The translations under genes were made by a program, and so were the position numbers. A stretch of 64,000 bases of DNA from Thiodiazotropha sp040506275 (GTDB lineage Bacteria; Pseudomonadota; Gammaproteobacteria; Chromatiales; Chromatiaceae). Shown in pieces: positions 33,753 to 42,515 of this stretch. Positions within the stretch are counted from its first letter, which is position 1. The number at the start of each line of letters is the position of its first letter. The DNA is taken from positions 372,001 through 436,000 of the forward strand of contig JBEVXD010000001.1 in assembly GCA_040506275.1 (NCBI GenBank), written 5' to 3'. The notes under the pieces are model-generated. The model was given only the letters and a program-made list of their open reading frames with translations. It was not told the origin of the DNA and searched no databases.

Positions 33753-36031
33753 GATTTTTTTCCTCCTAAAAAGATTAGCAACGGGGGTAGAAAGAGAAAG
33801 TCGGCTACCAGAGCAAGTGCCAGTGTTATTGCTGTCAGTAGCCCCATGCCTGCATTCAGCTGAAATTGGGAAAATGCAAGGATGCTGAAGCCAACGATCA
33901 GAACCAGAGAAGTGACCCAAAGTGCGGTGCCGACGGTTGAAAATGCATAGCGTACTGCATCCTCCTTGGGTAGGTTTTTCTCACGCCGGGCACGGAGGAA
34001 CTTACTCAGAAAGTGAACGGTATCGTCTACAACTATACCCAGTGTCATACCACTGACAATCGATAGTGCCAGCCCAATCTCACCTACAGTCAGACCCCAG
34101 AGTCCGAAAGCCATACCTATGGGAACCAGATTTGGTATCAGGCTTATCGTGCCAATCCTGAATGATTTGAGCGCAATGATCAGGATAAATGAGATTACCA
34201 CAAGCGCAATGGTTGTGCCTTTCAACATGGCTACAATATTGCGGCTGCCAATATGAGCGAACATCACAGAGGGACTGGCGCCATCAGAGCGTAATTCTGG
34301 GGCATTTGAAAGCAGCCATTGTTGTGCATCTTCTTCTATTTTGAGAAGTTGCTGAGTTGAAATGCTCTCTAACGTGACAATCAATCTAGTAGCAGATTTC
34401 TTCACATTGATCTGGTTGTTCAGGTCTAGACCGAAAGGTAGTGAAAACTCATAGAGTAACAAATACTGGGCGGAGAGGTCTCTTTGGTCGGGTAATCGAT
34501 ACCAGTCGTCATCATCTCCATGCATGTTCCGGTTGAGGCGCTTCATGATATCTGTAATTGAGTTGACATGAAGTACATTGGGTTGTTGTCTGTACCATTG
34601 GGCGAAATCTTCTACTTTGTGGAGATATGCAGGATCGTTGATTCCACCTGTCTCCTTACTGTCCAGTGAATATTCGATTCGATAGATTCCAGTCAGATTG
34701 TCTGTTGCGAAATCGGTGGCTTGGCGAAAGGTGATGGTCTCATCGAAATATTTTACAAATTGATCATCCAGGCGGTTGTTTGGGATCTGTGCAATTAAAA
34801 ACAGAATAAGAAGGCCCATACCCCATAACAGTCGCTTCTTGTTATGGATGACAAATTCGGCGAAGCGTAACATCGCGATGCTGCCCATGGTGTCGCCACT
34901 TAATGCTTTCACTGGTAGCAGCATCATCATTGCGGGCAGAAAGGTGATTGATAGTAGGAAAGCCAGCATCACCCCCATTGCTGCCATATTACCCAAATCA
35001 CGAAACGGTGGAGCGTCACTGAAATTGAGACTGAGAAAACCGATCATGGTGGTCAGGGTTGTGATAAAAATAGGTTGAAGGTTGATCCGCAGGCTCTCCA
35101 TCATTGCCTGATATTTCGATTCTCCATCGCGCATGAAATGGAGAAAATTAACCAGTATGTGTACACAGTCGGCAATTGCCAGAGTCATAATGACGATCGG
35201 GACTGTGGTTGTTGGCGGAGACATCTTGATACCAAGCCAACCAGTCAGTCCCATGGTGGCGATTATCATAAGTACAATGATGATAAGAGTTGAAATCGTA
35301 CCCGGTATCGATCTCAGCATCAGCACTAAAACCAGTGACACAGCTGCGAACATGATAGGGTAGAGGCTCTTCATGTCATCCTGAGAGGCTGTGGGAAAGG
35401 CGTTGTTCATCATCACCATGCCCGTCAAATGAACCTTGATATCGGGATATTTGGCTTCCAGGTTTTTGGCCATATCCATGACCTTAGCTGCCGCTTCAGG
35501 GACTTCAGTCAACTTTTTGCCTGGTAGCTGGACAGTAACATTGACCCCAGTAGTATGGGCGGTGGGTGAAATTAATCTGTTAACCAGCAGAGGATCTGTG
35601 GTGGCAATACGCTGTTTTTCAGCAAGGGTATTATCATCCAGGGATCCAGGATCCAGAACCAGATCTTCCACTACCAGGTCGTCGCCTTCGGCATAGGTGT
35701 GTTGAAAGTTTGTAATAGAGTCGACACGAATGGAGTAGGGTATTTGCCAGGCCTCATGTGTCAATTCTGATACTGCTGTCAGGGTCTCACGGGTAAAGAC
35801 CCTGCCATCTTTCGGTTCTATGACAAATAGAATATTGTCTGTTTTTGTATAGGTATTCTGAAGTTGTTCAAATGCATTCAGCTGAGGGTTCTCTTCACTG
35901 AAAAACATTCGGTAGTCATTGTTGAAACGAAGATGTTGTACACCACTGCCCATTAGAAGACTGATTGCAACAGTGATTAGTAGCACCATAACCTTGTGCT
36001 TTAAGATAAATCTAAAGAAGATTTCACTCAT
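33749..36031 (-). CDS. RND/MMPL family exporter
   Basis: 760 residues with the duplicated RND layout: one span, a ~200-residue periplasmic loop, five spans, then the same again. The proton-relay type motifs are 'LAIADCVHILVNFLHFM' in the first half and 'GIVVDDTVHFLSKF' in the second. The sterol-sensing-like/MMPL group moves lipids, hopanoids or similar hydrophobic molecules from the inner membrane. It is first in a three-gene operon with a LolA-like carrier and a barrel. A TetR gene lies upstream on the same strand and may control it. Confidence 0.9.
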   Translation of the reverse strand: MSEIFFRFILKHKVMVLLITVAISLLMGSGVQHLRFNNDYRMFFSEENPQLNAFEQLQNTYTKTDNILFVIEPKDGRVFTRETLTAVSELTHEAWQIPYSIRVDSITNFQHTYAEGDDLVVEDLVLDPGSLDDNTLAEKQRIATTDPLLVNRLISPTAHTTGVNVTVQLPGKKLTEVPEAAAKVMDMAKNLEAKYPDIKVHLTGMVMMNNAFPTASQDDMKSLYPIMFAAVSLVLVLMLRSIPGTISTLIIIVLMIIATMGLTGWLGIKMSPPTTTVPIVIMTLAIADCVHILVNFLHFMRDGESKYQAMMESLRINLQPIFITTLTTMIGFLSLNFSDAPPFRDLGNMAAMGVMLAFLLSITFLPAMMMLLPVKALSGDTMGSIAMLRFAEFVIHNKKRLLWGMGLLILFLIAQIPNNRLDDQFVKYFDETITFRQATDFATDNLTGIYRIEYSLDSKETGGINDPAYLHKVEDFAQWYRQQPNVLHVNSITDIMKRLNRNMHGDDDDWYRLPDQRDLSAQYLLLYEFSLPFGLDLNNQINVKKSATRLIVTLESISTQQLLKIEEDAQQWLLSNAPELRSDGASPSVMFAHIGSRNIVAMLKGTTIALVVISFILIIALKSFRIGTISLIPNLVPIGMAFGLWGLTVGEIGLALSIVSGMTLGIVVDDTVHFLSKFLRARREKNLPKEDAVRYAFSTVGTALWVTSLVLIVGFSILAFSQFQLNAGMGLLTAITLALALVADFLFLPPLLIFLGGKKS

Positions 36032-36275
36032 GTTTAATTCCTGGTCGCCGAATTATTGTTAATTAAGTTAATGCACCTTAGAACAGATCATGGATTGAAA
36101 TCCTACGGACACAATAGATCGCTTCTGTTTTACATCTTATTTCAGTAGTGAACCATCATGCGGAATCCATACCGCGAACCGCTGCATCATCATCGATAAT
36201 CTGTTCTTCCAGACTTAATCTGGAAGTTCCCTAATACCAAATCACATATTTAGTTAGAATTATCCCATCCAATAG

Positions 36276-36908
36276 TCATGTCGATGGGGTCTCAGCACGA
36301 AGATTATTGAGATAGCCTATTAGTCCTTCGCCACAACGTTTGAGTTCATCGTGACTTTGAGCATTTTTAGCAATTCCAAGACATCCCTCAAGAGAGGCAA
36401 GAATAAATAGTGCTGTGTCAGATGTATCTATTGACTGCTTCACATTGTCACTCTGTTGACCTCTACTCAATAAACCACCTATGCTTTTCAACCACTTTTG
36501 ATAGAGTTGATCAATTCGCTGGCGAAAGCCGGCGTCGATAGGGGACATCTCCTGTGCCAGATTATTGAGAGGGCAGCCCAGATAGAGCTGTTGATCTGTG
36601 ATTTCCTGACTAGCCAGCTGTATCGTCTCAATCAAAATATCAATTTGATTACCTTGTTTCTGAAGCGGTTGTATCCAAAGTTTGTCTAGTTTTTTACTGA
36701 TTTCCTCATCTAGTACAGCGTAGCCAAGCCTCTTTTTACTGCTGAAATGGTGGTAGAGAGCGCCTTTTGTTACTCCGGTTCTTTCCAGAATCGCATTCAG
36801 GCTTGCTGCCTGAAAACCATTGAGATATATCTCTTCATAAGCGGCTTCAAGTAGAGCTTGACGAGTTTTATCTGCGTCTACCATGACATTTATGCCTGTA
36901 GTATTCAT
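36276..36908 (-). CDS. TetR/AcrR family transcriptional regulator
   Basis: 210 residues. The N-terminal helix-turn-helix is 'ASLNAILERTGVTKGALYHHFSSKK', and the C-terminal ligand domain includes 'YLGCPLNNLAQEMSP', a feature of the TetR_C_16/YcdC-like group that often senses electrophiles or hydrophobic molecules. The ATG at 36908 lies 3 bp from a palindromic operator, so autorepression is likely. Downstream on the same strand is the RND-LolA-barrel operon, the obvious candidate target. The 240 bp between them contains a TTCCAGA/TCTGGAA palindrome at 36210-36228 but no T-run. Confidence 0.9.
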   Translation of the reverse strand: MNTTGINVMVDADKTRQALLEAAYEEIYLNGFQAASLNAILERTGVTKGALYHHFSSKKRLGYAVLDEEISKKLDKLWIQPLQKQGNQIDILIETIQLASQEITDQQLYLGCPLNNLAQEMSPIDAGFRQRIDQLYQKWLKSIGGLLSRGQQSDNVKQSIDTSDTALFILASLEGCLGIAKNAQSHDELKRCGEGLIGYLNNLRAETPST

Positions 36909-36911
36909 TTA

Positions 36912-36929
36912 ACATACCAACCAGTATGT
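36912..36929. promoter_or_regulatory. Putative TetR operator
   Basis: The 18-bp site ACATACCAACCAGTATGT has ACATAC and GTATGT half-sites in inverted orientation and resembles operators of AcrR-type regulators. It lies immediately before the regulator's start codon. Confidence 0.7.
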
Positions 36930-37390
36930 ATGCGGATTCTGTTTTTGTCAAACAGGGTAGAATCGAGATGGATTTTGAGAAAAACGTCTGCCAATGTTGA
37001 ATGAATTATCACTTGATCAAACAAATCGATCTTTTCTGAGATGTATCTCTGTGTAACAAGATGTAACTGGTCTACCTGACGAGTGAATCGATCCCTTGAA
37101 GTCCCTAACATTTTGATTTTCTGCTGATGCTGTGGTTTGCCAGTCTACAGAATGGTTTTACAAACTCGCCGTAGGAGGTCTGTAGCAGCGATTTGAAGTC
37201 TCTCTATGTGAAGAGGCACAGGGAGTGAAAGTAATCAGCTTGATTGCTGGGCTAATAATGATGACCTCTCGATCAGAACTCCCTATACTGAGCGTGCTCG
37301 ACTTCTGCCATAGATGCTTCCGGTACTGAAAATGATCTGGGATGATGGTGATCAGGAGCAGCAGGTAAACAACAAAAAAGGGGGATCCGT
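36930..37390. other. Divergent intergenic region
   Basis: About 460 bp between the TetR gene (minus) and the 65-aa gene (plus). A 68-codon minus-strand frame at 36905-37111 overlaps the TetR start and operator and is probably chance. Nothing else stands out. Confidence 0.45.
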
Positions 37391-37588
37391 ATGTCAACGT
37401 CTGAACAGACTACCCAGCAGCAGAACATGCAAATAGGCCCATCTGCCAAGGAGTTTCTGGATTATTGTAATGCTGAACGGGAACGTAGACTGAATTCAGG
37501 GGAGTCGTTTGATGAACAGGCGTTCGATCAGGCTATTGAAATGGTTTTGAGCAAGCTTCAGGTATTAGCTGATGAGGGTTGGTCATGA
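37391..37588 (+). CDS. Small acidic protein upstream of a Rad50-like ATPase
   Basis: 65 residues, acidic, with a Gln-rich N-terminus and a mostly helical remainder ('SAKEFLDYCNAERERRLNSG' then 'FDQAIEMVLSKLQVLADEGW'). No known domain. It starts at ATG with a GGGGAT site upstream, and its TGA stop overlaps the ATG of the ATPase (ATGA), a sign of coupled translation. It may be a partner or regulator of the ATPase. The tight packing is the main evidence that it is a gene. Confidence 0.72.
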   Translation: MSTSEQTTQQQNMQIGPSAKEFLDYCNAERERRLNSGESFDEQAFDQAIEMVLSKLQVLADEGWS

Positions 37589-39480
37589 TTATACATTCGA
37601 TCAATGCAAAAAATGTCCTCAAGTACAGTAGCCTGAATTTAAATGAGATCCCTGAGCAGGGTTTGATCGCCATATCCGGGCCGAATGAATCCGGTAAAAG
37701 TTCTATTGGTGAGACAGTCTGTTTTGCTCTGTTTGGCAGAACGTTTTCACTTGATGTGGATGAGTTAACTAAAATTATCCGCTGGGGTGAAACCCACTGT
37801 TCTGCACAACTGGAATTTTCAGCTGCTGATGGTCAAAAGTACCAGCTTGAACGCTTTTTGGATGATGCGGGAAATCACAGCGCCCGTCTGTCACCCATAG
37901 GTGTCGATGATGATGATCAGGTGGTGCGGGGTGTGGAGCAGGTGGCTGACAAGATCTATCAGCTGATCGGCTTTGAGTATGAAGAGTTTGTTGAATCCTT
38001 CTATCTTGCTCAACGAGAGATTACTACACCCCATCCCCACAGTTATGCGGTTAAGACAATGGCAGGCTTGGTTACTCTTGAATACTGTGATGCTGCCTGT
38101 CAGGAAGATCGCACTGAGACACTCCAGGAGCTGGACCTGCGTAATCAAGAGTTAGGCGGGCTGCAGAAGCAGATGGAAGAGCTGGATATCAACCCAGGAC
38201 TGATGCCAGGTCTGGAGAGTGAACGGCATGGGGTCAATCAGCGTATGGACAAAACCCAGCGCATGATTGATGAACTGGGAGGTGCTTCGACCGCCTATCA
38301 GGATGTCATGCCAAAACGTGATAAAGCGCGTTCAAAATCCGGGAGTGCTGGGTTTTTCAGTTTCTTGTTTTTGATCTTTGCTGCAGCTTCTGGTGGTGCC
38401 TGGTATTTGCTGAATAAGCTACCTGACCATGATTTATCGGTAAGATTGAACACCTGGCTTGGGCAGATGGTTCCCAGTTGGGAGGCAGCAATGCTTCCCT
38501 GGTTGCTGTATGCAGCCGGGGGATTCGCTCTGTTGTTTCTAATCTTCGTCATCAGACGTGCTGCTCTTAAAAAAGCGGTTTCAGCTTTTGACGTAACTGC
38601 AACTGCGCTCGCCGATGCACTTAACAACCTTGATGATTTACCACCGGATGTTGCATCAGTAGAAGATGTCGTTGACCTACCTTCGGATGTGGCCGGTGAG
38701 CAGGTTGTTAGCGAATCTATTGAGAACGCTAGCGATCCGGACGTTGTCGATCGTGCTGCTCGCGGACGTCTTAGTGGACGTGTAGCCGATTGGACAGCTT
38801 CACTTGCAGAGGTGCGGGATGGTGTTGCGAATGAGTTGGATCTGCTGAGTCTTGGTTTGGCAGATACAAGACGACGTTCTGGTGAGCTTGATCAGGCCAT
38901 AGCCATTGAACAGGAGCGGCTCGATAGGGCGGCTCGGCTCAAAGAGATGCAATCCAGCCTCAAAGAGAAGATCGATGAGCGGCAGCAACATATCGATATC
39001 TGCAGTTTGGCGGATGAACTGATTCAGGGGGCTTCCCGAGAGATATCTCATCAGTTCAATCGAAAGCTGCGGGGCTTGGTAAGCAAGACGCTACCTCTGT
39101 TTACTGAGAATAGGTATGAGCACCTGCAGATTGATGATGACCTGACAGTTAGAGCCTTCTCCAGTGAAAAGCGTGATTTTATGGATCTGGATGAGATCTC
39201 CAGTGGTACACAACGTCAGATAATGTTGGCCGTACGACTGGCCTTATCACAAGAGCTGGTAGGTCGTGCCGTGCAGGGTGGACAGTTTCTGTTTCTGGAT
39301 GAGCCTTTTGCTTTCTTCGATGAGAAGCGTACCCGTAGTGCTCTAACTGTGCTGCCAACGTTGAGTGAGGAGCTGAAGCAGATCTGGATTGTGGCACAGG
39401 ATTTTGCTGATGATCTGAAGTTTGATTTACATGTTCGGTGCGATAGAGAGTTTGAAACATTACCGGCAGCTCGGGATTGA
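37585..39480 (+). CDS. Membrane-spanning SMC/Rad50-like ATPase (YhaN-like)
   Basis: About 631 residues from ATG 37585. Walker A 'SGPNESGKSS' is at 31-40. A coiled-coil arm (~175-240) leads to two strong membrane segments (~255-276 and ~303-323), then a second coiled arm, and finally the signature 'SSGTQRQIMLAVRLAL' and Walker B/D-loop 'FLFLDEPFAFFDE'. This matches the AAA_27/YhaN type rather than SbcC; there is no zinc hook CxxC. YhaN-type proteins work with an Mre11-like nuclease (YhaO) in DNA break repair in Bacillus, but no nuclease gene is adjacent here. Instead it is bracketed by a 65-aa gene and hrpB. Confidence 0.85.
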   Translation: MIIHSINAKNVLKYSSLNLNEIPEQGLIAISGPNESGKSSIGETVCFALFGRTFSLDVDELTKIIRWGETHCSAQLEFSAADGQKYQLERFLDDAGNHSARLSPIGVDDDDQVVRGVEQVADKIYQLIGFEYEEFVESFYLAQREITTPHPHSYAVKTMAGLVTLEYCDAACQEDRTETLQELDLRNQELGGLQKQMEELDINPGLMPGLESERHGVNQRMDKTQRMIDELGGASTAYQDVMPKRDKARSKSGSAGFFSFLFLIFAAASGGAWYLLNKLPDHDLSVRLNTWLGQMVPSWEAAMLPWLLYAAGGFALLFLIFVIRRAALKKAVSAFDVTATALADALNNLDDLPPDVASVEDVVDLPSDVAGEQVVSESIENASDPDVVDRAARGRLSGRVADWTASLAEVRDGVANELDLLSLGLADTRRRSGELDQAIAIEQERLDRAARLKEMQSSLKEKIDERQQHIDICSLADELIQGASREISHQFNRKLRGLVSKTLPLFTENRYEHLQIDDDLTVRAFSSEKRDFMDLDEISSGTQRQIMLAVRLALSQELVGRAVQGGQFLFLDEPFAFFDEKRTRSALTVLPTLSEELKQIWIVAQDFADDLKFDLHVRCDREFETLPAARD

Positions 39481-41985
39481 GTGTCAGAACTTCCAGTTAA
39501 GCAGGTAATACCCGATCTCTCCAGGGCGCTGGAGTCACATCGCAGGGCTGTATTAAGTGCGCCGCCAGGGTCGGGTAAAACCACCCTGGTGCCCCTCGAG
39601 CTATTGGATACACCATGGCTGGATGGTGCGGGAATCCTGCTTCTGGAACCCCGGCGGCTGGCGGCTCGTGCTGCTGCCAGCAGGATGGCCAGCCTGCTTA
39701 ATGAATCGGTTGGTGAGCGAGTTGGTTACACCATACGCTTAGAACGCAAAATCTCGCGTAATACTCGGATTGAAGTTGTTACGGAAGGGATTCTGACTCG
39801 CAGATTGCAACAGAACCCGGAATTGCCCGGTGTGGGTCTGGTTATCTTCGATGAGTTTCATGAACGAAATCTCCACAGTGACCTCTCTCTAGCCCTGGCG
39901 CTTGATGCACAGCAAGGGCTACGCGACGATCTTCATCTGCTGGTGATGTCCGCTACTCTTGATCAACAACGCATCAGTGCTTTGATGGATGATGCGCCTA
40001 TTGTTCAGGCAGAGGGGCGTCAGTTTCCTGTGACCAACCGCTACCTGGGTCAGATCCCGGAAAAACGCAAGATTGCCGAGCAAGTTGCTGGTGCAATCGT
40101 TCGGGCATATCAGAGTGAAGCAGGGGATGTTTTAGCATTTCTCCCTGGTGTTGCTGAAATTCGTGGTGTAGAGAAGCTGCTCGCGAGTCGGTTCTCTGCT
40201 GATGACATAAAACCTTTGATCACCCCACTATATGGAGATCTACCAAAGGCAGCGCAGGATCGAGCCATACTTCCAGACTTGAAAAAAAGACGTCGCATCG
40301 TCCTCACCACCTCTATTGCAGAGACAAGTCTCACAATCGAGGGAATTGAAGTGGTAGTTGATTGTGGATGGACCCGAATGCCCAGATTCCTTCCTGGTAT
40401 GGGGTTGACGAGGCTGGAGACTGTTCCTGTTTCCCAGGCGGCTGCGGTGCAACGGGCCGGACGGGCCGGTCGTCTTGGTCCTGGTGTTTGCTATCGATTA
40501 TGCGCTGAATCCTATCATGACCAACTTCAGGCCCACCATCCTGCTGAGATCCTGCAAACCGATTTAGCACCATTGGCGCTACAGCTGGCCTCCTGGGGGG
40601 TAGCTGATCCAACACAACTCCGTTGGCTGGATCCACCACCAAGGGGCGCATTCAGTCAGGCAGTTGATCTATTGCAGACGTTGGGAGCCCTAGATCAACA
40701 GGGGCGGCTCACAACCCTGGGAAAGCGGATGGCTGAGCTGCCAACGCACCCAAGATTGGCGCATATGCTGGTGCATACACCAAGTAAAAAGAGACAACTC
40801 GTAAGCGACATTGTCTCTCTGCTCAGTGAGCGGGATATCATTAACAGTCGAGAGGATGGGTGTGATCTGGGTTTGAGATTGAGACTGTTGAATGCTTGGC
40901 GCGAAAACAGGGCGCCGGCTAATGTGGCTGCTTCCTCCTGTCGACACATCGATAGAATAAGCAAGGATTGGTTGCGGCGACTTCAGCGCAAGGATCGTCT
41001 TGAAAAGAGCCAGCTATCAGTAGGGCAACTATTGGCACTGGCTTTTCCGGATCGACTGGCTCAGCGTTCAGGTCATGCACGATTTCGTCTGGTGAATGGC
41101 AGAGCCGTTCGTCTTGCAGAGCATGACCCATTAGCAAACGAGCCATTTTTAGTCGCGGCGCAGTTGGATGCAGGGCGCAGTGAGGGCCGTGTCAGGTTGG
41201 CAGCCAGTATCGATTTGGAAGAGATTCGCAGTTTGCCGGAAGCCAGGATAAACGAGGTAGAAGAGGTTGTATGGGATAAACGGTTGCTGCGAGTGAATGC
41301 TTCCCTGGAGGAGCGTTTGGGTGCATTGGTTTTAAGCCGAAAGACTTTACCTCCAGGGGAGTCAGAAATCATTAAAGCCGCTATGATTGAAGGCATTCAA
41401 TTTATGGGATTGGATGCATTACCCTGGACGCCATTAATACGTCAATGGCAGGATCGGGTCATTTGGTTGGGAGCTCACACTGATGATTCAATCTGGCCTG
41501 ACCTCTCTGATGACTGGTTAATTGAACACCTTGAAGTATGGCTGGGTCCATGGCTTGATTCCGTTCAAAGTAAAGGACAGTTGCAAAGACTCGATCTGTT
41601 TACCATCTTGCAAACCCGTCTGACCTGGGAGCAGCAACAGTCCCTGAATCAATGGGCACCTACCCATCTAAAAGTACCCAGTGGTTCAAAAATTGCGCTG
41701 CAATATTCTAAGAACTCTGTCCCTGTGTTAGCAGTTAGGTTACAGGAGATGTTTGGTCTTACTGAGACCCCGAAAGTTGGTCAGAAGCCACTGGCAGTTA
41801 TGCTTCATCTACTCTCACCTGCGCAACGACCGATTCAGATTACTGACGATCTAGCCGGTTTCTGGCTAAGAACTTATTCTGACGTTAAAAAAGAGTTGAA
41901 AGGGCGCTATCCAAAACACTATTGGCCAGATGATCCATTACAGGCTCAGGCAACTAATCGAGTCAAACCCAGGAAGTCTCGATAG
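39481..41985 (+). CDS. hrpB: ATP-dependent helicase HrpB
   Basis: 834 residues of the DEAH/RHA helicase group. Walker A 'PPGSGKTTLVPLELL', the DEFH box 'VIFDEFHERNLHSDL', SAT 'VMSATLD' and 'QRAGRAGRLGPGVCYRL' are in order, followed by the HrpB C-terminal domain. HrpB is an RNA or DNA helicase whose cellular role in bacteria is poorly known. The GTG start comes directly after the TGA of the ATPase (no spacer), so it is the third gene of the operon. All helicase motifs appear intact. Confidence 0.92.
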   Translation: MSELPVKQVIPDLSRALESHRRAVLSAPPGSGKTTLVPLELLDTPWLDGAGILLLEPRRLAARAAASRMASLLNESVGERVGYTIRLERKISRNTRIEVVTEGILTRRLQQNPELPGVGLVIFDEFHERNLHSDLSLALALDAQQGLRDDLHLLVMSATLDQQRISALMDDAPIVQAEGRQFPVTNRYLGQIPEKRKIAEQVAGAIVRAYQSEAGDVLAFLPGVAEIRGVEKLLASRFSADDIKPLITPLYGDLPKAAQDRAILPDLKKRRRIVLTTSIAETSLTIEGIEVVVDCGWTRMPRFLPGMGLTRLETVPVSQAAAVQRAGRAGRLGPGVCYRLCAESYHDQLQAHHPAEILQTDLAPLALQLASWGVADPTQLRWLDPPPRGAFSQAVDLLQTLGALDQQGRLTTLGKRMAELPTHPRLAHMLVHTPSKKRQLVSDIVSLLSERDIINSREDGCDLGLRLRLLNAWRENRAPANVAASSCRHIDRISKDWLRRLQRKDRLEKSQLSVGQLLALAFPDRLAQRSGHARFRLVNGRAVRLAEHDPLANEPFLVAAQLDAGRSEGRVRLAASIDLEEIRSLPEARINEVEEVVWDKRLLRVNASLEERLGALVLSRKTLPPGESEIIKAAMIEGIQFMGLDALPWTPLIRQWQDRVIWLGAHTDDSIWPDLSDDWLIEHLEVWLGPWLDSVQSKGQLQRLDLFTILQTRLTWEQQQSLNQWAPTHLKVPSGSKIALQYSKNSVPVLAVRLQEMFGLTETPKVGQKPLAVMLHLLSPAQRPIQITDDLAGFWLRTYSDVKKELKGRYPKHYWPDDPLQAQATNRVKPRKSR

Positions 41986-42294
41986 ATGGCTTGACTTAAA
42001 TAATATCTGAAGAAGTCAGGAGTTGACTGTTTGCCTGCAAAAAAACATCGCTTTAGTATTGTAATTCTTAGAAATACCCGAATTTAGACTATATATTTCA
42101 TGAATGAGTATGATTTAACAATAACCTGCCCGGTTCAGACATAAAGCCGTGACTCTATACAACTGCAGGCTGATCATGTTTTCTAATTTATAGAGTGATA
42201 AGAGAGACTCTATTTTGGGGTGCTAAAGATAAATCCGCGTCATGGCGGGTATAATATGAGTTCAAACAGTATGGGTTAGGATGCTACTGGGCCT

Positions 42295-42475
42295 TTTTAT
42301 TAACCCGGCACCTTAATAGGTATGTTCAGGGCAATAAGAAGGCCCTTGATTAAGGCGTGACTCGCTGATAATGGTTGCCCCTTGCCAAGAGTCACAACGC
42401 AGCGCAAGGGTCTTCTTGTCGCCCCTAACAGTTAGAATGTAAAAGGATAGGCCTTAAGGTGCCGGGTTAATAAAA
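42295..42475 (+). repeat. Fold-back element, copy 1
   Basis: A 181-bp unit bounded by perfect 22-bp inverted repeats (42295-42316 and 42454-42475; core TTATTAACCCGGC). Inside are inner arms (AGAAGGCCCTTG with CAAGGGTCTTCT) and a hairpin with stem GTGACTC/GAGTCAC (42357-42363, 42389-42395) and a 25-nt loop. An unpaired strand CCCCTAACAGTT...AAAAGGATAGG lies before the right end. Related copies lie at 48.4 and 62.2 kb. It fills most of the 530-bp gap after hrpB (41986-42515), ending 40 bp before the histidine kinase start. No transposase is encoded. Confidence 0.82.
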
Positions 42476-42515
42476 GGATCTAGATTAAAAACTGAAAGTA
42501 TTGGATCGGAAGAAT

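Noticed and set aside
32973..33920. Long N-terminal version of the LolA-like protein
   Set aside because: The extra 56 residues lie inside the exporter gene and lack a signal peptide, whereas GTG 33752 has a perfect AGGAGG site and is followed by one.
36905..37111. 68-codon minus-strand frame upstream of the TetR gene
   Set aside because: It overlaps the TetR start codon and the operator, has no ribosome site and shows no protein features.
42295..42475. Integron attC site
   Set aside because: The palindromic layout and TAAC words recall attC, but the RYYYAAC/GTTRRRY core pair and a neighbouring gene cassette or integrase are absent.
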